From Plasmodium coatneyi (Eukaryota; Apicomplexa; Aconoidasida; Haemosporida; Plasmodiidae): a DNA stretch of 64,000 bases. The translations under genes and the position numbers were made by a program. Numbering within the stretch: the stretch's first letter is position 1; every line of letters starts with the position of its first letter. The stretch covers positions 1,364,001-1,428,000 of the forward strand of contig NC_033567.1 in the NCBI RefSeq assembly GCF_001680005.1. Direction: 5' to 3'. Below the pieces are notes generated by a model that saw only the letters and a program-made list of their open reading frames with translations, was not told where the DNA came from and searched no databases. This document shows positions 19,865-30,911 of this stretch, piece after piece.

Positions 19865-22012
19865 AAACAAAAACAGAAAAATTCTGCACATGCAACCTTC
19901 CTTATTCTCCCCTTTTCCTGTACACCACTTTCTTTCGGAAAAAAAGAAAAAGAAAGAACAGAGAAAAGAGAAGAAGAAAGGGATGAATTACCTGCCTTTC
20001 TTACTTCCTTCTCCTCTCCAATTTCGTTTTTTTTTTCTGTTTCTTTTACAAAAAGAGGGAGGAATTATCCACTTCTTCTTTTCTTTTTTTTTCCCTTAAT
20101 CTTATTTTCCTTTTCCTATTTTCTTAATTTCCTTTTATTTCTTTAAAAAAAAGAGAGGGAGAAGCAATCCTTCCCTTCTCCTTCTTCTTATACATTGCAT
20201 TTCTTCTTCTAAAAAAGAAATGCAAGAAGAGGAATTATTCACCCATTCTAGCTTTTTCTCATTTTTTTTCCTTAACCTTTTTTCTTCTTTTTTCTTCTTT
20301 TTTCTTCTTTTTTCTTTTCCTTTCTGCTTCCTTTTTTTTAAAAAAAAGTAATGGAAATGCCCATGTCATACCTTTTCTTTTTTAACTTCCTTTTTTTTCT
20401 TCCTTAAACATTACTTCTCTTTCACCTTAAAACTTCCTTTTTCTTTTTTCGTTAAACCTTTGTTTTTTACTCCCTTTAACCTTCTTTTTTTTACCTAAAA
20501 CTTTTTTTTTTACTTTTAGAGAATTTTTTTTTTTTTAAAGAAGGAAGAAGTAAAAGAAGGGGGAAATATATTGAAGGAAAGGAAGAAAAAGGAGGAAAAA
20601 AAAAAAAAAAGGCAAGAAAGAAGGAGAAAAGGAAAGAGAAGAGAGTAGAATGGTGTGGTAGGGTAGGTACTTTCTTCTTCTCTTTTTTCGATGAATGGCA
20701 AGGAATGAATAAAAGGAAAGATTTCTCCTTTTTTTCTTTTCAGTAGGAAATGCAGTGCATAGGGGAACAGAGGGAGGATTCCGCCTTCTTTTTTAAAGGA
20801 ATGCAAATGTATGTAACGAAAGGGTAAGGAAGGTTGCTCTCTTCCTTCAGAAGAGTGTAGTGTATGAAGGAACGAGAGATATTGTTTTCTCTTAAGAAAA
20901 AGAAACAGAAGAGGTGAGGTGAATAATTCTTTGTTCTCCTTTTTTTTTTTTTAAAAAGGTGCAAAGGGCGGCATATGAGTAGGAAGGATAGGAGGAAGGC
21001 GGGACGATTATTATTTTTTTTTTAAATTAATTCTTATGAATAATTCCTTAGTTAAGGAAAAAGTTAAAAAAAAGGAAGGGTGTAAGGAAAGAGAAGGAGG
21101 GATTCTTCTTTCCTTACTTTCCAGAGTTAAGTAGTTCATGGTTTTATGATTCCAATTATGGCAGAAACTAAAGGAAGATAAGGAGAGAATAGTTTTCCCC
21201 ATCCACCTATTACACCTGTCCGTTTTTTTAAATAAACGAATATAAATGAATTAATTTCGTGTATATGGCAAAATGCAGTTTTTTTGTCGTTTTAAATATT
21301 GATAAAAAAAAAATAATAAAAAAAGGGGGCGTAGATTTAATGCAGATGGATAAATGTGTATGATGCGTATGAATGTGTGCTTAAATAAATTTAAATAAAT
21401 GGCCCAGTGAAATTTAAAATATTCCTCGGCGTCTAAATACAGCATACTCTCACTTCTTTCACTGCTCTTAAAACTTTGTAATTTGCTCTTCATTAAAATG
21501 GTTGTGGTGTGTGGGTGCAGGAACGGGGACGCGTGTATTAAAAACAAATTTCTTTAACCCCTATTTAGTGCTTGCATCTCATGCTAATCGAAAGCCGTTC
21601 TCTCTCTGGTGGATTATAATGACGCGTTGTGCAGGAAATAAATGCGTCACGAGGTGTCATGTAGATATGTTCATATATGTGTCTATAAATGGGCTCTGAT
21701 AAATGGAAACTTATAAATGTGCATTTGTATATGTCTTTTTTTTTTTTTTAAACTGTCGTGGAATATTGTGGCATAAAAAAGATATACATAACGCATATAT
21801 GCCATGCCCCCTTTAACTTCTTGTAATATATTCCTGCGCCTTGTATCACTGAACATGCGAGATGCGCTAGGGTTGAATCTCTCTAAATGTATGAGCTCGA
21901 TAAAAATATATTAAATAAGGATGGCAAAAGGGTGTACAGCATGTACGTATAAACTGTTATGCAATAATTTTTGCTCCATTCTATTATGTAAAAAAAGCGA
22001 ACATTTTTTTTT
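19865..22012. repeat. SICAvar 5' flank duplication, copy 1
   Basis: This block upstream of SICAvar 1 matches 30912-33070 upstream of SICAvar 2 almost base for base, with small indels and scattered substitutions. Examples present in both are TTCATGGTTTTATGATTCCA, AATTTCGTGTATATGGCAAA and ACTGTTATGCAATAATTTTT. The block begins with T-rich purine/pyrimidine tracts and then holds about 750 bp of ordinary sequence (about 21250-22000) that is a reasonable place for the promoter and 5' UTR. The matching ends at a poly-T run in both copies. Confidence 0.88.
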
Positions 22013-23101
22013 TTTGCTTTTTTTTCCACCGAAACTTTCGACCAAATGGGCAATTTGTTTGTTTTCCTTCGATGTAATTTATTTTTTTAATGTACAATAA
22101 AAAGGTGCTGCGTCACACTGGTCATTCTATGCGTCCGCACGCAGCACAACTGTAACCGTTAATTTTTCACTTTTTTACACATTTGCCAAGTTTTACAACT
22201 TAATCATGAAGTGCTCTTTGTATGACGCTGCCATTCGCGTGCATTCCCCACAGCGCTGTGTGTCCTTTTGCCATGTAAATTACAACCATTTTAAGCACAT
22301 GACGTTGCTCATTTTGTTTTTTTCCCGTACAAATTTAATATGCTTTACCTACTTTACGTAAAAAATGAAAAGAAAAGTTTTAACCCCTTTTTTCATGCTG
22401 ATCATTTTGTGCCACCCGAAGGATACTTCGCCAAGTTGAACAGAACTTGATGATTAATGACAACACAAAGGAATAAGCTTATATGGAAATGCCACAAATT
22501 TTCTTTTTTTTCTTTTTTCCCCTACATTTGTATATTTAAATAAAACATATAGTAGGATACTCCAAACAAGGCGCGAAAAAAAGGGAAATTGCTGACATTT
22601 TCAGAAATGTATTTATGCATACAGAAGGAACGGAAAAGTTATGAAGGTAAAAAACCTATAACAGAAAAAAATATTTAATGAACATGTTAGATCCTCAGTA
22701 AAAAAATTTCCCAAGAAATCAATAAAATGGAAATTTTTTTTCTCTCATTTTGATTACACATTAATGTGAACTCTTTAGTAAATACTAAAAAGGAAGGAAA
22801 AAGAAAAGAAGTAGCATACACAAATTTACAAAATGATTAACATTGTAAAAAAGAACGAAAAAATAGGAAGTAACACAAGTGTTGCAACACATTGTTTATG
22901 CTGCTTACGGTATGGAGGTGAAATCTGATTATCACATTCTATTACTATTTATGTGCCCTATAACGGTTATGTCAAAGTGTGTTTTGTAATAAATGATCTA
23001 AATACAAATCCTTATTACACACATTTTCTTCCTTTTCACTTTCCTCAAAAACACACCACCAATATGCCAAAGAATTAGCATCCACAATTTGGCTACAAAT
23101 T
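22013..23101. other. intergenic region downstream of SICAvar 2
   Basis: About 1.1 kb between the duplicated 5' flank of SICAvar 1 and the tail exon of SICAvar 2. Positions about 22560-22790 resemble the 3' flank of SICAvar 1. No coding segment was recognised. Confidence 0.5.
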
Positions 23102-23280
23102 GTTTCTTCCTAAGGAACCTGTTCCTTAGGAACATCTTCCTTAGAAACAAAGTCATCCTCCCTAAACCCGGAATCTGAACGTTGGAACCTGTTCCATCAG
23201 AATATCTTCCTCAGAAAGAAAGTCTTCCTTCCGTAAACCCGAAACTTGAACTTGGAACCTGTTCCATAGAAACATCTTCC
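23102..23280 (-). pseudogene. decayed tail-repeat DNA after the SICAvar-2 stop codon
   Basis: The tail-repeat DNA (units encoding PKEQVP, SDSGFR, EEDF) continues about 180 bp past the stop at 23281-23283, but with several small indels so that no single frame stays open. Relative to the standard unit, one extra base just before the stop moves the protein into EDFLC and termination. The last recognisable unit ends with GTTCCTTAG near 23115. Confidence 0.72.
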
Positions 23281-26200
23281 TTAGCAAAGAAAATCTTCCT
23301 CCTTAAACCCGGAATCTGAACTTGGAACTTCTTCCTTAGGAACAAAATCTTCCTCAGGAACATCAAATATAGAAACTTGTTCCTTAAGAACCTTTTCTTC
23401 CTTCATAAATTCACTTTCCATAAATTCTTCCACAATGATTTTAAGGAAGTCCTCCTGGACCAGTTTGGTGTCCCCATTTTCACATTCATCTAAGACTTCT
23501 AAATGAATATCAATAATGGTGCGATGACCAACACGGTGACCACGAACCCGTTTTTTTGCCCTTTCTGTTCTTGTTGAAGCAGATCTTGATTGTTTGCGTT
23601 TTTTTACTAAGGTATATTCATGTGGACCATCATCCTGGTCGTCCACATGAGCAAGGAGTTTTTCATCCAAGGGGGGAGAGGTTAAGTGTTCCTCTCTTCT
23701 ATGACGTCGTCTTCGCTTACCGACGGTAAAATACTGAAAGCAGAAGGTAAAAAAAAAAAAAACAATGTTTTTTCAAAATGTGACTGTTGCTTTTAAGAAC
23801 AATAAATACTACTTTAAAGCTAAGTCCGAAATCCTATACACACATCCCTAAAATGCGAAATCCCATACAAACACCCTAAAATGCGAAATCCAACACGCAC
23901 AAACCCTAAAATGCGAAATCCAAGACAGACACCCGTAAAAAGCGAAATTCTACACACGCACCCTAAATCCTGCGAAATCCTACACACACAAACCCTAAAT
24001 CCTGCGAAATCCAACACAGACACCCCTAAAAAGCGAAATTCTACACAAACATCCCTAAAATGCCTTTACCTTAATTTTCTTTTTTTTTTCATTTTTTTTT
24101 CCTTTTTCTCTTCTTCCTCTTTTTTTTTTTTTTTTTTTCTTTCTTCTTCTTTTCTTCCTTCTTTTCTTCTTTTTTACCTTCCAAAGGAGGTAGCTTATGA
24201 CAGAGGTACCAATTAGGACAGGAGTCAAAGGAAGGTATGAAGTAAAATCAGAAGGGTTTATGGGGTTAATGACTGGGAGTGGAACAGGAAGGGAGGTGTC
24301 TGCGGCCTTCCCGCCCCGTGAACCACCTGACCCTAAATGTGTTGTTCTTGATGATGCAGGAGGACTTTGTCCTCCTAAGGGAGTTGATGATATGTCCACG
24401 TCCGGAACTGATACATCCACCTTAGGACCCTTTATACCTCCATTGTCGTTTTCAGCTGATGCAGTAACAGTTTCCGCAGGTCCATTTTTTGTAGAATCGT
24501 TCCCCATATGCTGAACATTATCCTTGACACTACTATCTTGGCTATCAACTATGGCAGGAGGTTGTTTTGTGCCCCCACTACCACTTGAATCGTCGTCCTC
24601 CGTTACGGTTTTCTTAGGGACTTCGCCTGCATTATCTTTTGCATCTAATAAGTTAATAAGGAAGGGAAAGGTTAGTATTAGTACAATCAAGGGAGGTGTA
24701 ACATGCAGTGCTGAGTACATCTTGGTGCACCCACTTTTCAGGGTGTACTTTTTATTGATTTTTACCTGGAGCCTGGGGAACTCCCTGACCATCCTTACCA
24801 TTGGTACCAGGACCACCTGTAGTACCCTGTGAAGTATCACCTACAGGACCTGAAATAACAGTAGGAGTAGATTGGACAACAGTGGTCGTCGCAGCATTTT
24901 GTGTAACAGACCAAATGCCCCGACCAAATTCGTCATCCTTACTGTTAATATGAGTATCACCCAAATTGTTTCCACTACCAGACATTTCAGCACATGCAAG
25001 AGCTTTCTCTATACTAGTTGCTTCCCCACTCTCACATTCCGTTCTGCTGAGAGTATTGCTAGAAGATGATGTAATCTTACCTTCTTGTTTCTGACCAGGG
25101 TCTCCCTGAATCGAATCTGCTTTGTTTCCTGGCTTAGGGGTACTGTCCTGATCAGATCTGAGGGGTGTACTTGGTGGTGCTGCTGGTAGTGGTTGAGGTG
25201 ATGCGGCGGCAGGAGGTCGTACTGCTGCTGGTTTTGATGGTGATGTACAGTTAGTACTTAGAATATTCTGTGTATTGCCATCCTTCTCGAGTTCCTTTTT
25301 TATTTTTTGCCTGTCGATGTCATTCCGTCCAATTTTAAAATTTGTACATTTGTCCCAATTACATTGATCACATTCATTCTTCCCACTCTTGCATTCAGTT
25401 GTGTGAAGACTTTCCCCAGCATTGAATGCCTGCTTTATGGTATTTTCGTCTATACAAGATTTTTCCATAAGAAGTTTTCCATATTCATTCAATATCAGGC
25501 AGGCCATAGTTTGTTTAAATAATCTATTATTTTCCTTGACACCGTCCTCACCTTTCTCTTCCACTTTAATTTCGTATATATGTTTCAATCCTCTAACAAT
25601 TTGCTGGCATGCTTCTTTCTTTGCTCCTTGTTCAACGTCATGGCATAAAGTGTCAACACTGTTGTCCGCATTAGACATGGTCTCGGTAAGTGGGTCGATC
25701 CTTGACTTTATATCGTCCCAACTGTCCTTCTACAGAAGTAAGGAAAGAAGGGGGGAAAACATGTGCATAAACATAATTCATACATAGAACCCTTACTCAT
25801 ACCTTCCCCTGAACGTATACATTCCTTCTACATGAATTATATACTTTTCGATACTAATGTCCAATATGAATCCTTTCCAAACCTCCCAAATATTTTGGCG
25901 CCCTTCCTTTTTTCTTTTGTCTCTGGTCCTTTGTGTTATTACACATTGGGCACGATCACATAAGTTACTTATAGTGCTTAGAGTTTTCTCTATGTCCTTA
26001 TTGCCCTGGAGCATAGAATCCACTTTGGCCTTCACATTCTCATTGCCCACTGTACAATTCTTAAGGTCTTTAACCCTATCACAAACTTCACAATTATTAT
26101 TCTGACCATTAACATCCTTACCCTTACACCAATTCTTAATTTTCCCATTCCCTTTCTGAAATGCTTGTTCTATTGTTTTCTTACTGACCGTACAGGGAGA

Positions 26201-29200
26201 CTTAACCACCTGTTCCAACCTATCCGCATAGGCATTTAGGAGAAGACATGCCATGGTTTGCTTAAAATCCCTATTGTCTTTGGCTTTTCTTTCTTTGTCA
26301 ACACCATTTCCTTTTAAATCTTCCTTATCTATTTCAATTTCATATATGTACTGCAACCCCGAGGTAATGTATTGACATGCTTTCCTCTCTGGGTCAGTGA
26401 CTATTCTACTAGTTGTCTCTGAATGTCCACTGCAATGAGCTTCCATATCTGCGTTTTTATTAGATATATGTTCAAACATTTCTTTGGCCCTACCATTGAT
26501 GTCCCCCTGCATGTTTTCCTGTTCAAGAAAAGTGAGGGAGGGAGGGAGGAAAAAGGGAAGGAAACAAATGTATGCTATGTAATTATATGTCCACCACCCC
26601 CCTTATAATTATTATATGTCCACCCTATAATTATGTCCATCCCCCTACAATTATTATATGTCCACCCTATGTGTGTGCGTCTATTTTCTTCCCCCGTATC
26701 CGTTTTTGTACAGAACTACAGTACTCAAAAAAGTGTCCTTTATTATAATGGACAATATATATTGTGTTCCTTCCCTCCCGTATTTTTTTAATTATAATGA
26801 ACAACACTATCCTTTATTGTAACGGACAATATTGTTCACTTATTCTAATGAAGACAATATATATATTGTGTTCCACTTACCCAGGTTGGAGTTATTCCAT
26901 CCCTGTTTACACCCCATTTCTTGCTTACGCACGCTATGCGTGTGCAGAAGTTACTTATAGTAGTTATAGTATTTAGTGTTTTGGTTATTTCTGTGTCGCC
27001 CTTGAGCAATGGTTTCAATTTGTCCTCCATTTTTGTTCTATTGCCTTGGTCGCCTACTTCACATATTAAATTTTCAACCCTCTCACACGTCACACAGTTA
27101 TTATTCTCACCATTAGCATTCACACACCATTCACTTATCTTTGCATTGCCTTTATCAAACATTTTTTTAATTTTTTCCTCGTCCAAAGGGCATTTATCTT
27201 TTGTATTTTCCTTAAGGATATCAGCGTAGGCATTGAGTGCTGCACATAACATAGTTTGTTTAAACATCCTGTTGTCAGCGGCCTTTCTGTGCTTCTCTTC
27301 CGGATTTTCACTCACCTTACCATCAGTTAAATCCCCCTGATCTATTGTAATACCGTAAATATGCTTTAAACTTCTGTTAATGAACCTACAAGCCTCCCTA
27401 TCCTTCTCAGTTACGAAGCCATCTTTCCACTCATCCTTTCCGCATAAATTATCGGCAGCTGTATCGTTAGTGCTCACATTTGGGGACATTATTTCCAGTT
27501 GATGCTTTACGTCATTCCACATGTCATTCTACCAAAAAAAAGAAAGGAAGGATAAAACATATGTGTACACTTAATGCACATAGACCTAATTTATGATTGT
27601 TTCCCCCAGTTATTCATGTAAGTCATACTATTCATTTAGTGTTCTCTCATTATAATGAGTAATATTGTCTATTACCATTGTCTTCGTTGCGCCATTCTCT
27701 GCTTTTCTATTCGCAAACCACTTCGTCATAACACATTGTACACGATGGCATAAGGTATTTATAGTACTTAGAGCTTTCGTTATTTTGTCATTATTCTGTT
27801 GGAGGATCGCATCCAATTTGTTCTTTACATCCTGATTGTCTATTTTGCATTTTGTATAATTTTCCTTTTCGCACAGATCACACCTTTTGTTCTTGCATGC
27901 TTCATTTTTAATTTGATCATTTTTACTGAAGGCCTGCTTTATGCCCTCATCCACAGGACAGGAAGATTTTTCTTCCTCCTCTAATTTCTTTATAAGAGAA
28001 TTTATCATCATGCACCCTACCATTTGCTGAAATTTTTGGTTCTCCTCAGGGTCGTTTTGAGTTGGCCCTCTTTCCAGCTGAATACTGTATAGATGATGTA
28101 ACCCCCCAGCAACAAGTTTACATGCTGCCTTCTCCTTTTCATTCAGTGTACCACTCTTCCCGTTATCATCATTACAGTACTGGTCAGCTTCATCGTTCTT
28201 TTTAAATATTTTTTCCATAAGTCCCTCCCCATGGCTGTCGACGTCCTTCCAGAATTGAGTCTACCCATACAAAAAGGAAAAGGAGGAACATATATATAAA
28301 CAATTCCTACACATAAAGGATTTGTGATAATTTCTCCCCCCTTCCCTTCCACTATGTATAAGGAATACTACTTATTGTGTTATTCCAAACTACAATGAAT
28401 AATATTGTTCCCTTACGACGTCCTGTGGCTTCGATTCAAAGCGCTGTCTTTTGTTGAACCACGTCTTCTTCACTTCATTAAATAGTTTACAACGGTCATT
28501 ATCATTTGTACTACCTATAAAGGAGAAGAATGAAGGACAAGAGAAGGGATTATGTGGGTGTCCGCCATAAGATAGAAGGATTATGGGATGGTTACCCATC
28601 CACCCTCCCCCCCTTATGGTAAGTGCTTGTTAGGCCGGTGGTGGTACACCCTGCACACCTTGTGGTGTCCACCCTTCCTTGTTGTTGTTGTTGTTCCCTA
28701 TTTTTATTTGGTTATAAGAGTAATCTTTTTATAGGATTTACCTGGTGGAGATGGTGGTGCAGGAAGTACCGCTGTTTTCTGCCTCTCTTCTTTTTCAATT
28801 TCTTCCTTCATTTTCGTTATTACATCCTTCTTTTGTATTATGTCCTCTAGAATTTTTTTATCCTTCTCTTCCAGTTTCACTTCCTGATCCTTTATTTTCG
28901 CTTTCCCCTCTTCATATGTGAAATTGCATCCTCCCCCTTGCTCCCCATGTCGACTGTTCCTTGGGATTTGTTCCATTTTTTCACTTACTCCTTTTCCTTT
29001 TAATGCCTCTAGTACTGTCCTTATCTCATCCATATTACTTGCGCTTAGTGCACTCTTTGCAGTTCTATATTCACACCTTGCACACTTCTCATCATCCTTC
29101 ATTATTTCCCACAAATTATCCATTGCCTTGTTTACATAAAAATTTTCAAATGTCATCAGGCGTATCATAGTTTCATAGTAATATAACCATACGTTTAGTA

Positions 29201-29680
29201 TAGCGCACTTTGCATCTGGCATCATTTCCTTCCATTGATCCCCCTTACTACATTTTCCTTTACAATCTATATTATTCTGTGATGCATAGAACCAATTCCT
29301 CACTAAAATTTTGCAGAAGTTTTCATCCATACATCCCTTATAAAATTCGTACTCTTCATCAATATTCTCACTCTTGCATACCTCATACAAGGATTCCCAT
29401 TGGTCCTCTAAACTTTTTTCCTTTATACTGCTTGAGTATACATCAAAGAGCTCTACCACTTCTTCCAATTTCGCAACCTGTAAAAAATAAATTATTCACA
29501 TGTTTATTTACCGTCTATTCTTTTTACTCTTTTTGCTTTTTTCCTTTATTCCTATTTTAGTATTTAATATATTAAACTTTCCCGTTTATTCTATATTCAT
29601 ACACCCCATGATATACTTACACCCCACTCCTTCACTATTTGGTCCGCAGACCTTACTTTCTTCTTCATCCCTGGCACCAT
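23281..29680 (-). CDS. SICAvar: SICAvar variant surface antigen gene 2
   Basis: Nine exons in coding order: 29621-29680, 28742-29477, 28417-28514, 27676-28260, 26881-27528, 25883-26518, 24766-25729, 24178-24644 and 23281-23733. Phases agree throughout and give about 1,548 residues. Exon 1 encodes a short lysine-rich peptide beginning MVPGMKKK and ending KEWG. Exon 2 is a SICA-alpha-like domain. Exon 3 is a 98-bp linker. Exons 4-7 are four SICA-beta domains with repeated CxxC sites (CDLCEK, CVTCERV, CEVCDRV, CDQCNW). Exon 7 ends in a stalk, exon 8 carries the membrane span (LPLTPVLIGTSVISYLLW) and exon 9 the conserved tail (RTIIDIHLEVLDECE). The donor of exon 6 (25883) is non-standard (GTTTGG) and may be misplaced. 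The product is expected on the infected red cell surface; expression is probably switched epigenetically in this family. Confidence 0.87.
23820..24063 (-). repeat. telomere-like minisatellite in last intron of SICAvar 2
   Basis: About eight to nine imperfect units of 28-31 bp, such as CCCTAAAATGCGAAATCCAA, in the intron between the membrane-span and tail exons. Several junctions read AAACCCTAAA, the Plasmodium telomeric repeat. Same unit and same intron as in SICAvar 1. Confidence 0.85.
26580..26880. repeat. short A/T-rich repeats in a SICAvar 2 intron
   Basis: The intron between exons 5 and 6 holds three copies of a unit like ATAATTATTATATGTCCACC (about 26600-26665). It also has several copies of a TTATAATGGACAATAT-like element (about 26735-26865), related versions of which lie just inside other donor sites of the gene. 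Confidence 0.65.
28586..28601. repeat. conserved intronic hairpin motif, SICAvar 2
   Basis: The same GGATGG-TTAC-CCATCC hairpin as in SICAvar 1, again in the intron upstream of the small linker exon. The surrounding bases are conserved over at least 25 positions, although the rest of the two introns differs. Confidence 0.75.
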
Positions 29681-30911
29681 TTTCTATTTTTCTTTTACAT
29701 TTAGTCTATATATATGGAAAATCCTTCATATGGAGGCTCCCATTTTTTACTCCTCATATTATGGCAACGTAGATACTACATTTCTTATAACTGTTTTATA
29801 CTTCCTTCCATCACATATTCATACTTTACTTTCCTTACTTTTTATTTCTGCTTCCTTCAAAAGTCTAAGGAAATTGCAAAAATAAAAAGTGGAAAAAATG
29901 AAATCCCATTATAACCACCCTTTTTCATCCATATATGTATACTATGTACATAATATACTTGCCACCCTTCCTTTTAACAATACCTCCCCTGTTTTCCTAA
30001 ATTTCCCGGGAATTTATTTGCACTTTAACGGAAAAAAAGAATTAATCTAAAAAAAGAAACAATCTTTCCTTCCATCCCTTCCTATCCTTCGTACTCATAT
30101 ATCTCCCTTTGCAATTTTTTACAAACGGAAAGAGTAAAGAATAATCTACCTTCTTCTTCCTTCTTCTCACCAATTTTTTTTTTTTTTTTTTTTCTTTCCT
30201 CTTTCTTTTAAAAAGGATAGGAAGAAAGAATTATTCACCTATCCTTTTTTGTTTTTTGTTCTTTTTTTATTCTTTCTTCCTTTTTTTTGTTCTTGTTTTT
30301 TCATTTCTTTCCTTAGGGAAAACCGAAAACAGAAAAATTCTGCGCATGCAACCTTCCTTATTCTCCCCTTTTCCTTACATACACTACATTCTTCCTCTAA
30401 AAAGAAGAAGATGGAAGAAGAAGGAGGAGGGAAAGGGAAATCACGCACCTCCCTTATTTTTCACTAAAACCTTCTTTTTTTTAACACTTAAACCTTCCTC
30501 CTTTACACCTTCTCCTTTTTTTTCCTTCCTTAAACATTTCTTCTCTTTTCTCCTTTTAAACCTTCCTTCCTCACGCCTTAAACCTTACTTCTTTACAACT
30601 GTTCCTTAATCTTCTTTTATTCCTTAAACCTTCCTTCTTTACACCTTAAAACTTCCTTCTTTTCTCCTTAAATCTTCCTTCTTTACACCTTAAATCTTCC
30701 TTTTCTTTACACCTTTTCTTCTTATTTTTTTCTTCCTTAAACCTTCCTTCTCTTTCACCTTAAATCTTTCTTTTTTTTCTTCTCTTTCCTTTAAACCTTC
30801 CTTTTTTGTTGTGGTTCTTTTTTTTGTGGTTCTTTTTTTTTGTTCTTTTTTTGTTCTTTTTTCTTTTACAATTTTATTCTTTCCATACTTTTCTTTCCTT
30901 TTTCCTTCCTA
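29681..30911. promoter_or_regulatory. proximal upstream region of SICAvar 2
   Basis: About 1.2 kb just upstream of the proposed first exon. It is dominated by TTCC/CTT-type pyrimidine tracts with many AAACCTTCCTT-like blocks (30480-30800). It includes an extra partial copy (about 30240-30430) of the segment that also starts the duplicated block, recognisable by CATGCAACCTTCCTTATTCT. SICAvar 1 lacks this stretch. Confidence 0.5.

Noticed and set aside
23820..24023. Repetitive minus-strand frame with CRIS and GFRI units
   Set aside because: It only reflects translation of the intronic telomere-like minisatellite; the splice sites place it in an intron.
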